This document shows positions 30,795 to 38,065 of a stretch of DNA of 38,065 bases, in pieces (within the stretch, counting starts at the first letter, position 1; each line of letters opens with the position of its first letter). The notes under the pieces were generated by a model. It saw only the letters and a program-made list of their open reading frames with translations, searched no databases and was not told the origin of the DNA. Source of the stretch: Terriglobia bacterium. Lineage in GTDB: Bacteria > Acidobacteriota > Terriglobia > Terriglobales > Acidobacteriaceae. The DNA is taken from contig JAIQFT010000038.1 of assembly GCA_020073185.1 (NCBI GenBank), positions 1-38,065 of the forward strand, read 5' to 3'. A program made the position numbers and the translations under genes.

Positions 30795-32345
30795 CTAGTG
30801 CATCGGCGCCGCTCCACCCGCATGGCGCGGCTTCTTCATCAAGAAAATCAGCGGGATCACGCACAGAAACATAATCCCCAACAAGCGAAAAGCTCCGACA
30901 AACGACACCATGGCGGCGTGTTGTTGCACCATGCCGAACACCGCCGCGTACGCCGCCCGGGTCGCCGTGTAAGCATCCATCCCCTTGGCCATGAAGCCGG
31001 CGCGAGCGGCCGCGATCAACTGCTGCGCTGAGGGGCTGAACGGGGTGACGTTGGCACCGAAGATGTTGATGTTGGCCTGGCTGCGGCGGGCCACAATGGT
31101 GGTTACCATGGCGATGCCGACGCTGCCCCCGATGTTGCGCATCAGGTTAAACACGCTGGTGGCGTTGCCCATGCGTTCTTTCGGGATGGGATCGTGCGTG
31201 ATGGTGGTCAGCGGCACGAACAGGAAGCCCATGGCCACGCCCTGGATGAACTGCGGCCAGAACACGTCCCAGTAGCCCGCGTTCAGGTTGATGCTGCCCA
31301 GGTCCCACATCGAGTACGCCGCTACCAGGAAACCGAGAAACAGCAGCTTGCGGGGCTCCACCTTCGACATCAGCACGCCGATGAACGGCATGGCTATAAA
31401 TGCGCCGAGACCGCGCGGCAGCATCGCCCATCCGGCTTGCAGCGAGGGGTAGCCGAGGAGTGTCTGCAGGAAAATCGGGACCAGCACGATGCTGCCGTAG
31501 AGAACGAAGCCCACCACGGACATGAGAAAAACGCCGGCGGCGTAGGTGCGGACCTTGAAGACGCGCAGGTCCACAATCGGCTGGCTCTCCCGGAGCTCGC
31601 GCATGACGAACAACACCAGGCCGGCGGCGGTGATGACCATCAGCACGCGGATGAAGTCGGAGGAAAACCAGTCCTCCTCCTGGCCCTTGTCGAGCATGAT
31701 CTGGAGCGCACCGATGCCCAGCGCCAGGAAAGAAATGCCCCACCAGTCCACGCGCGTTTTGCGGCCGATGTAGTGGGGATCGAAGATGAAGAGCTTGGAC
31801 ATGACCATGGCCGCGATACCGACCGGCAGATTGAGATAAAAAATCCAGCGCCAACTGTAGTTGTCGGTGATCCAACCGCCGAGCACCGGCCCGAGCATGG
31901 GCGCGACCACGATGCCCAGCCCCCAGAAGGCCATCGCCTTGCCGCGGTCTTCCGGCGGAAACGCTTCCAGCATGATGGCCTGCGACAGCGGTTGCAGCCC
32001 GCCGCCGGTGGCGCCCTGGATGATGCGGAAGACGATCAAGAAGGGCAGGGTCGGCGCCATGCCGCAGAGAAAAGAAGACAGGGTAAACCCGATGATCGAA
32101 GTCATCAGGATGCGCTTGCGTCCGAACTGGTTGGAGAGCCAGCCGGTCATGGGCAGCACGATGGCGTTGGCCACCAGATAAGAGGTGAGGACCCAGGTCG
32201 CCTCGTCTACGGTCGCGCCGACGTTGCCCGCGATGTGCGGCAGCGACACATTGACCACGGTGGTGTCGAGCACTTCCATGAACGTGCCCAGCATCACCGA
32301 GATGGCGATGATCCACGGATTGACGGCTGCGTCGCGCTGCGGCAT
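30795..32345 (-). CDS. emrB: EmrB-type MFS drug efflux transporter (DHA2)
   Basis: A 516-residue membrane protein with 14 predicted helices, the DHA2 length. It has LDTTVVNVSLPHIAG at 26-40 (motif D1, Asp27), GWLSNQFGRKRIL at 68-80 (motif A) and APMLGPVLGGWI at 149-160 (antiporter motif C). It exports hydrophobic drugs by proton exchange together with EmrA and TolC. It is the last gene of a three-gene minus-strand operon, nine bases after the EmrA gene. The drug range cannot be read from sequence. A CACAGAG inverted repeat follows the stop. Confidence 0.93.
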   Translation of the reverse strand: MPQRDAAVNPWIIAISVMLGTFMEVLDTTVVNVSLPHIAGNVGATVDEATWVLTSYLVANAIVLPMTGWLSNQFGRKRILMTSIIGFTLSSFLCGMAPTLPFLIVFRIIQGATGGGLQPLSQAIMLEAFPPEDRGKAMAFWGLGIVVAPMLGPVLGGWITDNYSWRWIFYLNLPVGIAAMVMSKLFIFDPHYIGRKTRVDWWGISFLALGIGALQIMLDKGQEEDWFSSDFIRVLMVITAAGLVLFVMRELRESQPIVDLRVFKVRTYAAGVFLMSVVGFVLYGSIVLVPIFLQTLLGYPSLQAGWAMLPRGLGAFIAMPFIGVLMSKVEPRKLLFLGFLVAAYSMWDLGSINLNAGYWDVFWPQFIQGVAMGFLFVPLTTITHDPIPKERMGNATSVFNLMRNIGGSVGIAMVTTIVARRSQANINIFGANVTPFSPSAQQLIAAARAGFMAKGMDAYTATRAAYAAVFGMVQQHAAMVSFVGAFRLLGIMFLCVIPLIFLMKKPRHAGGAAPMH

Positions 32346-32354
32346 CGCCCTTAC

Positions 32355-33581
32355 TTATTTCACAATGACCGTCGTAATGACCGACATGCCGGGGCGCAGG
32401 CCGGTGAGGTCTTGTTGCGGCTCGAAGACAACTTTCACCGGCACGCGCTGCACCACTTTCACATAGTTGCCGGTGGCGTTTTCCGGCGGCAGCAGGCTGA
32501 AACGCGCGCCCGTGCCGCCGCCGATGGAATCCACGTGGCCCTTGTAATCGCGGTTGTAGGCGTCCACGTGGACGGTCGCGCGTTGGCCGACTTTCATGTA
32601 CTCGAGCTGCGTTTCTTTGTAATTGGCCGTGACCCAGATGTCGTCCAGGTTGACGATGGACATCAGCGGCTGGCCGGGCTGCACCACCTGGCCGGGCTCG
32701 ACGTTGCGCTTGCTGACCACCCCGTTCACCGGCGCCTTGATGGTGGTGTACTGCAAATTGAGTTCGGCCTGCGCCACCGTCGCCTCGTACTTCTGGACGT
32801 TCGCACCGGCTGCGCCAGCTCGCGCTTCCGTGACGGCGACCTGCTGTGGGGCGGTCCGCGCGGAGCGAACCTGGGCCTCGGCCTGCGCCACGTGACTGCG
32901 CGCGCTGGCGACGCCGGCTTGCGCCGCGTCCACCGCGGCTCGCCCGGACTCCTCGGCGGCGACCGCGGTGTCGTACTGCTGGCGCGACACTTCATCTTTG
33001 GCGACCAGTTCCTTCATGCGCTCCAGATCCTGGGCCGCCTTGGTGTGGTTGGCTTCGGCCTCGCGCAGCCGTGCCTCCGCCACGCTGACATCCTTTTGCG
33101 CCGCGACGAGGGTGGCCCGCGCGGCTTCCAAGGCGCTCGCCGTGTTGGTGTGGGTGATAGGCACCGCGGTTCTTGCCGCGCGATGTCCGGCGACGGCGTC
33201 GGCGAGGTCGGCCTTGGCCCGCTCCAGCGCGACCTGGTAATCCTTGCGGTCGAGTTGCACCAGCACTTGGCCGGCTTTCAGGATTTGGTTGTCATCAACA
33301 TTGACCGCCACCACCGTGCCGCTGACGCGAGCGCTGACCGGCGCGATGTGCGCGTCCACCTGGGCGTCGTCGGTGGTTTCGCGCGCGGCGTAATAGCGCC
33401 AGACCGCAGCCGTAATCGCCGCCAGGGCAATCACGGCGAGCAGCAGGCCCCACTTGGCCCCGGGATGCCGCTGAGAATAGGAATGCGCCCGTCGCCGCGC
33501 CGAAGGCTCTTCCTCCTCGGGAAACGGCTCGCGGGCCGCAGGCGCCGGGACGTGATTCAGCTCAACTTCCGAGTCTGCCAC
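32355..33581 (-). CDS. emrA: EmrA/HlyD-family membrane fusion protein
   Basis: A 408-residue adaptor with a cytoplasmic acidic N-terminus, one membrane helix (about 43-61) and a lipoyl half-motif ARVSGTVVAVNVDDNQILKAGQVLVQLD. A long alanine-rich coiled-coil hairpin follows (about 112-270). The second lipoyl half is TTIKAPVNGVVSKRNVEPGQVVQPGQPL, and the beta-barrel is VWVTANYKETQL-like (IWVTANYKETQLEYMKVGQRATVHVD). It bridges EmrB and TolC across the periplasm. The GTG start shares one base with the stop of the TolC gene (TAGTG), so translation is coupled. The coiled coil is long, as in EmrA. Confidence 0.93.
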   Translation of the reverse strand: MADSEVELNHVPAPAAREPFPEEEEPSARRRAHSYSQRHPGAKWGLLLAVIALAAITAAVWRYYAARETTDDAQVDAHIAPVSARVSGTVVAVNVDDNQILKAGQVLVQLDRKDYQVALERAKADLADAVAGHRAARTAVPITHTNTASALEAARATLVAAQKDVSVAEARLREAEANHTKAAQDLERMKELVAKDEVSRQQYDTAVAAEESGRAAVDAAQAGVASARSHVAQAEAQVRSARTAPQQVAVTEARAGAAGANVQKYEATVAQAELNLQYTTIKAPVNGVVSKRNVEPGQVVQPGQPLMSIVNLDDIWVTANYKETQLEYMKVGQRATVHVDAYNRDYKGHVDSIGGGTGARFSLLPPENATGNYVKVVQRVPVKVVFEPQQDLTGLRPGMSVITTVIVK

Positions 33582-35068
33582 TATGGCTTTCCTCCAAGAA
33601 AATCCTTGACCGCGCGCTCCGCGACTCCGAGCGAACGCGCCAGCGTAAGCTTGGCCACGTTGTAGGCGAAGGTGCTGTTGATGTAGTTCTCGTTGCTGGA
33701 GGCCAGCGCTTCCTGCGCCTGCACCACATCGACCGTGGTCGCCACGCCGGCGCGAAAACGGTCGCGCGCCTGGGTGAGCGTCTCTTCCGACAGCTTGATC
33801 GAGCTTTGCGCCACCTGCACCTGCTCGGCGGCGGACTGCAGGTCGAGAAACGAGGTGTGAATCTCGAACTCGATCTGGCCGCGGAGATCGTCGAGCGCAG
33901 CCTCGCGCTGGCGCAGCAGCGCGTCCGCCTGCATCACCTCGCCTTTCACCTTGCCGCCCTGGAAGATCGGGATGTTCAAGGCGGCCGCTGTCGTGTAGGT
34001 CGGATGATTTTCGCTGGGTCGGCGCCCCAGAATCCCGTAATCGGCGTTGAAGCGCACCGTGGGCAGCGCCTGGCTGATGGCGGCCTTGCGGCGGAGCTGG
34101 GCGGCGCGCACCTGCGCCTCGGCGGCGTGGTAGTCGGGGCGATCGCGATAGGCGCGCCCCAGCGCCTGGTCGAGGGTAAGCGGCGCCGCTGGCGTGACCG
34201 GAATTTTTTCCGTCAGGGTGATTTCCTGGCCGGCGGAAAGACCGATAATGCGCTCCAGAGTGAGCTTCTGCTTGGCGAAGTCGTTGCGCGCGGCGACCAG
34301 CCGCTGCTGCTGCGCCTGCATCTCGACTTGCGTGCGCAGCACGTCAATGCCGGGCGCTACGCCGGCGTTTTTCATGTCGAGCGCCTGCTGGTAGAGCGCC
34401 TGCGCGGTCTGCAGCTGCGCTTCCACCGACGCGATGCGCGCCTGCCCGGCCAGCGCCTGCATGTAAGTGCCGCCCACCACCAGCACGATCAGGTCGCGGA
34501 CATTTTGCAGGTCGAGCTGCGCGGCGTTGACATCTTCGCTGCGCGCATGCAGTTGGTTGAGGGCGTGGAGGTCAAGAAGGCTGCCGCTGGCCAGCACGCG
34601 GGCGTCGAACACGCTGAACGGGCCGATGATCGGGCCGGTGCCCGCGGGCGCGGGAATGCCGAAGGCCGAAAGGTTGATCTCCTGCACGGATTCGGCGACA
34701 TGCGAGGTCAGCGTGGGCAGCACATCGGCGAGCGCGCGATAGCGCGCGCCGCGGGCGGCCGTGGTCGCCTGCGCGGACAGGATCAGCGAGAGGTTGTACT
34801 TCAGCCCGCGATCGATTGCCTCCAGCGCGCTCAACGGCATGACACCCGGCGTCGGCTTGCCCGAGGAAACGCTGCCGAACAGTGGATTTTGCGACGGCGT
34901 CAATGTCGATGGCAGGGATTGCGTCGGCGCCGGGGCGCTGGGATTCACCGCAATTGAGGTGGGCAGGCCCTGCCCCAGGGCGGTCGCGCACAACAGCGTG
35001 CCGCAGACGACCAGGATTCTTACCAGGGCTTGCGAGCGACTATGAAGATGGCAACGATCACCGCTCAA
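33581..35068 (-). CDS. TolC-family outer membrane efflux protein
   Basis: A protein of about 495 residues with a signal peptide (ALVRILVVCGTLLCATALGQG). Two outer-membrane-efflux repeats follow: one with LSALEAIDRGLKYNLSLILSAQATTAARGARYRALADVLPTL, and a second with LTLDQALGRAYRDRPDYHAAEAQVRAAQLRRKAAISQALPTV. Each is followed by long helices (QARIASVEAQLQTAQALYQQAL; LSEETLTQARDRFRAGVATTVDVVQAQEAL). It forms the outer-membrane and periplasmic tunnel for EmrAB. The frame stays open far upstream to 36103, antisense to lpxI, but that part is not real. TTG 35068, with AGAGGA upstream, gives a clean signal peptide; ATG 35164 is the alternative. It is first in the operon. Confidence 0.9.
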   Translation of the reverse strand: MSGDRCHLHSRSQALVRILVVCGTLLCATALGQGLPTSIAVNPSAPAPTQSLPSTLTPSQNPLFGSVSSGKPTPGVMPLSALEAIDRGLKYNLSLILSAQATTAARGARYRALADVLPTLTSHVAESVQEINLSAFGIPAPAGTGPIIGPFSVFDARVLASGSLLDLHALNQLHARSEDVNAAQLDLQNVRDLIVLVVGGTYMQALAGQARIASVEAQLQTAQALYQQALDMKNAGVAPGIDVLRTQVEMQAQQQRLVAARNDFAKQKLTLERIIGLSAGQEITLTEKIPVTPAAPLTLDQALGRAYRDRPDYHAAEAQVRAAQLRRKAAISQALPTVRFNADYGILGRRPSENHPTYTTAAALNIPIFQGGKVKGEVMQADALLRQREAALDDLRGQIEFEIHTSFLDLQSAAEQVQVAQSSIKLSEETLTQARDRFRAGVATTVDVVQAQEALASSNENYINSTFAYNVAKLTLARSLGVAERAVKDFLGGKP

Positions 35069-35279
35069 CGGTGTTCCTCTTTCTTTCTTTCTGGCAGCGG
35101 CGTCCTGCCGGCGACGGCGCTTGCCACTGCCCAACTGATACTGCGCTGGCGAACTCCGCACCATGTTGCGATACGGATAGCGTCGGTCCGGGTTGTCGGA
35201 CCCAACAGGGTAAATGGTTCCCGGCGCAAGCGCACCGATTTTGAGATGCGGAAGCTTCCCGGCGCGTGTGGCCCGCGAG

Positions 35280-35285
35280 TACACT
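35280..35285 (+). promoter_or_regulatory. -10-like hexamer TACACT upstream of lpxI
   Basis: TACACT ends nine bases before ATG 35295. The 226-base divergent gap with the TolC gene shows no other clear signal. Confidence 0.35.
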
Positions 35286-35294
35286 GATGCACCC

Positions 35295-36134
35295 ATGGCA
35301 GCGGAAAAAATTGGGCTCATCGCGGGTAACGGCAGCTTCCCACTGTTGGTGCTGGACGCGGCCCGCGCCCGCGGACTGGACGTGGTGGTGGCCGCCATCC
35401 GGGAAGAGACGTTGCCCGATATCGAGCTGCATGGCGCCGTCTCGGTGCATTGGCTGTCGCTGGGGGAATTGTCGAAGCTGATTGAAATCCTGAAGCGTGC
35501 GGGCGTGCGGCGCGCGGTCATGGCGGGGCAGGTCAAGCACAAGCAGATTTTTTCCAGCATCCGCCCGGATTGGAGATTGGCCAAGCTGCTACTCTCACTG
35601 ACCACGCGCAATACCGACTCGCTGATCGGCGCCATCGCCAAGGTCCTCGAGGAAGAAGGCATCATGCTGATGAATTCCACCGAACTGCTGGAGCCCTTGT
35701 TGGCGCGCGCCGGAGTGCTGACGCGGCGCGGGCCTACCGAGCAGGAGTTAAGCGACGCAGCGTACGGGCGAAGCGTGGGGCGGCACCTGGCGCGGTACGA
35801 CATCGGGCAGACGGTGGTGATTGCCGGCGCGGCTTGCGTCGCCGTGGAAGCGATGGAGGGCACCGACGCCACCATCGAGCGCGCCGCCCAGATCATGCGC
35901 GCCATGACCGGCGACGCTTCCACCTTGAGCCGGAACTTGACGGTGGTGAAGGTGGCAAAGCCGCAACAGGACATGCGTTTCGACGTGCCGGTAGTGGGCG
36001 TGAGGACGATTGAGACGATGCGGGCCGCGGACGCAACCTGCCTGGCGATTGATGCCGGCAAGTGCTTGCTGATTGACGGCGAGCAGGTGATCGAGGCGGC
36101 CAACGCGGCGGGGATTTGCGTGCTGGCGGATTAG
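35295..36134 (+). CDS. lpxI: UDP-2,3-diacylglucosamine diphosphatase LpxI
   Basis: A 279-residue protein matching LpxI (formerly DUF1009) along its whole length. It begins IGLIAGNGSFPLLVLDAARARG, with VRRAVMAGQVKHKQIFSSIRPDW, RNTDSLIGAIAKVLEEEGI and STELLEPLLARAGVLT. The C-terminal domain holds GQTVVIAGAACVAVEAMEGTDATIERA and DMRFDVPVVGVRTIETM. LpxI cleaves UDP-2,3-diacylglucosamine to lipid X and UMP in lipid A synthesis, in place of LpxH. Asp230 in FDVPVVG probably matches the known essential Asp of the Caulobacter enzyme. ATG 35295 is chosen over upstream GTG 35214 because homologues start at this point. Its presence implies a lipid A-bearing outer membrane. Confidence 0.94.
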   Translation: MAAEKIGLIAGNGSFPLLVLDAARARGLDVVVAAIREETLPDIELHGAVSVHWLSLGELSKLIEILKRAGVRRAVMAGQVKHKQIFSSIRPDWRLAKLLLSLTTRNTDSLIGAIAKVLEEEGIMLMNSTELLEPLLARAGVLTRRGPTEQELSDAAYGRSVGRHLARYDIGQTVVIAGAACVAVEAMEGTDATIERAAQIMRAMTGDASTLSRNLTVVKVAKPQQDMRFDVPVVGVRTIETMRAADATCLAIDAGKCLLIDGEQVIEAANAAGICVLAD

Positions 36135-36197
36135 GCCGTTTTCGGCACTCTAGACGCTATCGCAATCCGTGGTACCGTCTCTACGGAGAGTTTTCAT

Positions 36198-36665
36198 ATG
36201 GCAGCGGAAATCGTACGTATTGCCGAGCAGCTTCGTCGTGCCGTAGAAGGCAACGCGTGGCACGGGCCTGCGGTGCTGGAGATCCTCCAGGACGTGGACG
36301 CGCCCACGGCGGCGGCACATCCCATTGCCGACGCGCACAGCATCTGGGAAATCCTGAACCACATCACCGTCTGGACCCGCGCCCCGATACTCCGCCTCGG
36401 CGGACAAGCCGTCGAACTCGACGGCGCCGACGACTGGCCGCCGGTCAGCGACACCAGCGAGGCATCCTGGCAAGAGGCGGTCGCGCGCTTCCGTGCGGCA
36501 CAGCAGGAGCTGCTCGCCAAGCTCAAATCGATGAGCAATGACGAACTCGGAATGACTGTGCCGGGAAAAAATTACAGTAACTCGTTCATGCTGTACGGCG
36601 TCGTGCAACATCATCTGTATCACGCTGGGCAGATGGCGGTGCTGAAGAAGGCAACGAAGAAATGA
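36198..36665 (+). CDS. DinB-like protein
   Basis: A 155-residue DinB_2-type protein with probable metal ligands His55 (SIWEILNHITVW), His138 and His142 (GVVQHHLYHAGQMAVLKK). The ligand spacing is almost identical to that of the DinB protein at 17728. It is probably soluble and metal-binding; the reaction is unknown. GGAGAG precedes ATG 36198. The C-terminal end and stop run into the AGAAGT repeat (36656-36759), as at the DinB gene ending at 7148. It sits between lpxI and the Gfo/Idh gene, 63 bases after lpxI. Confidence 0.87.
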   Translation: MAAEIVRIAEQLRRAVEGNAWHGPAVLEILQDVDAPTAAAHPIADAHSIWEILNHITVWTRAPILRLGGQAVELDGADDWPPVSDTSEASWQEAVARFRAAQQELLAKLKSMSNDELGMTVPGKNYSNSFMLYGVVQHHLYHAGQMAVLKKATKK

Positions 36666-36759
36666 AGAAGTAAGAAGTTAAGAATTAATGACAACTGCGC
36701 ACGGCGGCTCTGAATCCTGACTCCTGAATTCTTACTTCTTACTTCTTGATTCTTCATTC
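36656..36759 (+). repeat. Inverted repeat, AGAAGT/ACTTCT type
   Basis: The left arm 36656-36692 contains AATGAAGAAGTAAGAAGTTA; the right arm 36726-36759 contains TTCTTACTTCTTACTTCTTG and ends TCTTCATTC. The arms pair over about 30 bases with one 5-base offset. It spans from the DinB stop to the start codon of the next gene. Confidence 0.72.
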
Positions 36760-36761
36760 CC

Positions 36762-37856
36762 GTGACTGGCCAATCGCAAGATCTCCGACTCGCGGTAGCG
36801 GTCGTCGGCGCCGGGGCGTTCGGGCGCAACCACGCGCGCGTCTATCACGAGTTGCAGAAGCGCGGTGAGGCCGTCGAGTTGGTGGCGATCGTGGACAGCG
36901 ACGCCGCCCGCGCCGAGGCCCTCGCCCGACAGTTCGGCGCGCGCGCTTACCGCTCGCTCCAGGAATTGCTCGACACCGTGCGCGTGGACGCCGCCTCCGT
37001 CGCGGTACCCACGGTGCAACACTGCGCGGTCGCCAAGGCGCTCCTGCAGGCCGGCGCGCATGTGCTCATCGAAAAGCCACTTGCCGCGACCCTGGAGGAA
37101 GCCGATGACCTGATCCGCGCCGCGCGCGAGGCCGGCCGTATTGCTCAGGTCGGCCATCTGGAGCGCTTCAATCCGGCGGTGCGCGCCACCATCCCCATCG
37201 TCACCCGGCCGATGTTCTTCGAAGTCCACCGCCTCAGCCCGTTCGGCCCGCGCGCGCTCGACGTGGACGTGGTGCTCGACCTGATGATCCACGATTTGGA
37301 CATCGTGCTCTCCTTCGTCAATTCGCCGGTGACCGAGGTGCGTGCCGTCGGCCTTCCGATCCTGTCCGAGAAGGTGGACATCGCCAACGTGCGCATGGAA
37401 TTCGAAAGCGGGTGCGTGGCCAACTTCACCGCCAGCCGCGTCAGCACCGAGCGCGTGCGCAAGCTGCGCTTTTTCCAGCCGCGGCAATATGTGTCGGTGG
37501 ATTATTCGCGCCAGGATGTGCTGGTGATCAGCGTCGACCCGCAGATTCAGGAAGCTGCCGCCTCGCGCGCCAAAGGCAAAGCCGGCATGTTCAACCTGGA
37601 AGAGATCCAGCGAGCCGTCGCCACCCACGCAAAAAAAGCGCTGGGAATTCCGCCGCAATTCAAGATCGAGAAGCCCAAGGTCACGCAGCAAGAGCCGCTG
37701 CAGGCGGAGCTGTCATCTTTCCTCGATGCGGTTCGCCGCCGCACACCTCCGGTAGTGTCACTGGAGGACGGAAGGCGGGCGCTCAAGGCGGCGCTGGATA
37801 TCCTGGAGGCGATCCGCTCGCACGCCGAGCGAGCCAAACTGGGCCCGATCGCGTGA
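36762..37856 (+). CDS. Gfo/Idh/MocA-family oxidoreductase
   Basis: A 364-residue NAD(P)-dependent oxidoreductase. The Rossmann motif AVVGAGAFGRNHARVY (Gly16-x-Gly-x-x-Gly21) is followed by VAIVDSD, and HVLIEKPLA (Glu104-Lys105-Pro106) carries the conserved lysine of the family. AQVGHLERFNPAVRA and DLMIHDLDIVLSFV hold the usual substrate-site His and Asp residues. The family oxidises or reduces sugars, often nucleotide sugars. Near lpxI, a role in envelope sugar synthesis is plausible but unproved. The start is GTG 36762, directly after the repeat, with no ribosome site, so a weak or unusual initiation is likely. Confidence 0.9.
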   Translation: MTGQSQDLRLAVAVVGAGAFGRNHARVYHELQKRGEAVELVAIVDSDAARAEALARQFGARAYRSLQELLDTVRVDAASVAVPTVQHCAVAKALLQAGAHVLIEKPLAATLEEADDLIRAAREAGRIAQVGHLERFNPAVRATIPIVTRPMFFEVHRLSPFGPRALDVDVVLDLMIHDLDIVLSFVNSPVTEVRAVGLPILSEKVDIANVRMEFESGCVANFTASRVSTERVRKLRFFQPRQYVSVDYSRQDVLVISVDPQIQEAAASRAKGKAGMFNLEEIQRAVATHAKKALGIPPQFKIEKPKVTQQEPLQAELSSFLDAVRRRTPPVVSLEDGRRALKAALDILEAIRSHAERAKLGPIA

Positions 37857-37965
37857 TTGGTAATTTCGTAAGGTAGTGATTTGGTAGTTTTTCTGCGACC
37901 AAACGAACGTTGCGGCGATTGAAATTACTAGAGCGGATTCATGGTTGCTGTACCCTGTAGCCGCA

Positions 37966-38065
37966 GTGGCGGAACCAAGCGACAGCGTTGTCGGCAGTAA
38001 TCGACGAGATCGCTTCCGCAGCGGCCTGTTCCAGGGCTTCCGCAAGTCGTGCTTTGGCACTGCGG
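37966..38065 (+). CDS. N-terminal start of an unidentified protein (runs off the window)
   Basis: From GTG 37966 a frame is open to the right edge: VAEPSDSVVGSNRRDRFRSGLFQGFRKSCFGTA. TACCCT at 37951-37956 sits 9 bases upstream, like the start-proximal -10 boxes elsewhere in the window. The polar, basic start could be the cytoplasmic end of a membrane protein, but too little is visible to say. The 109 bases before it hold short GGTAATTT/GGTAGT words and no gene. Confidence 0.35.
   Translation, partial: MAEPSDSVVGSNRRDRFRSGLFQGFRKSCFGTA

Noticed and set aside
31194-33665. An 823-residue plus-strand frame
   Set aside because: It is antisense to emrA and emrB, of His/Arg/Asp-rich low-order composition; long only because GC-rich genes rarely have stops in that frame.
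35069-36103. N-terminal extension of the TolC-like protein to 840 residues
   Set aside because: The extension is antisense to lpxI and precedes a good signal peptide; TTG 35068 with a ribosome site is a better start.
37758-38060. A 100-residue minus-strand frame at the right edge
   Set aside because: It is partly antisense to the Gfo/Idh gene end, crosses low-complexity DNA and has no ribosome site.

Overview
The window looks like a chromosomal segment of a GC-rich soil-type Acidobacteriota (class Terriglobia or a close relative). This is an inference from gene content: PilZ and TonB-domain proteins, several secreted gluzincin peptidases, DinB-like proteins, an LpxI-type lipid A enzyme, a PEP-CTERM protein and an F420-type LLM oxidoreductase. 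The codon usage and GC-rich third positions agree. No rRNA, CRISPR array or insertion sequence was seen. The only RNA-gene signal is a 3' fragment of a tRNA-Pro(CGG) gene at 247-296. It looks like the distal attachment site of an element lying to the left, beyond the window.

Layout. 1-300: probable right end of an integrated element, with a TTCAAC repeat set and the tRNA 3' fragment. 0.5-6.0 kb: double-PilZ protein, malonyl-CoA decarboxylase, TonB-domain protein, a secreted protein, a membrane PilZ protein, a secreted copper protein with all six PHM/DBM-type copper ligands, and a MerR regulator. 6.2-6.5 kb: a compact unit with promoter, strong ribosome site, a 14-codon lysine-rich ORF and a terminator. 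6.6-15.8 kb: DinB protein, MFS exporter, PIG-V-like mannosyltransferase, Asp/Glu racemase, a divergent pair of metallopeptidase-like genes, and a SpoIIE-type phosphatase. 15.9-24.7 kb: AsmA protein, DinB protein, PEP-CTERM protein, zinc-ribbon protein, M49-like peptidase, SurA/PpiC isomerase and M13 peptidase. 24.8-30.7 kb: two PIN-type toxin-antitoxin pairs, an MCE/MlaD protein, and a hydantoinase with a small membrane protein facing an LLM oxidoreductase. 30.8-35.1 kb: a tolC-emrA-emrB-type efflux operon. 35.3-38.0 kb: LpxI, a third DinB protein, a Gfo/Idh/MocA oxidoreductase and the start of a further gene.

Genes that may work together. TolC, EmrA and EmrB homologues form a tripartite drug exporter, with a 1-base stop/start overlap and a 9-base gap. 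The two toxin-antitoxin pairs each overlap by 4 bases and have palindromic operator candidates. The hydantoinase and LLM oxidoreductase appear to have been divergent neighbours before a toxin-antitoxin cassette came between them. LpxI points to lipid A synthesis, and the MlaD, AsmA and SurA proteins to outer-membrane upkeep.

Two features stand out. Intergenic DNA is full of short-period repeats and imperfect inverted repeats of a few recurring types, and all three DinB genes abut them. Many genes also carry a -10-like hexamer (TANAAT or TANACT) very close to the start codon, which helps choose start sites.
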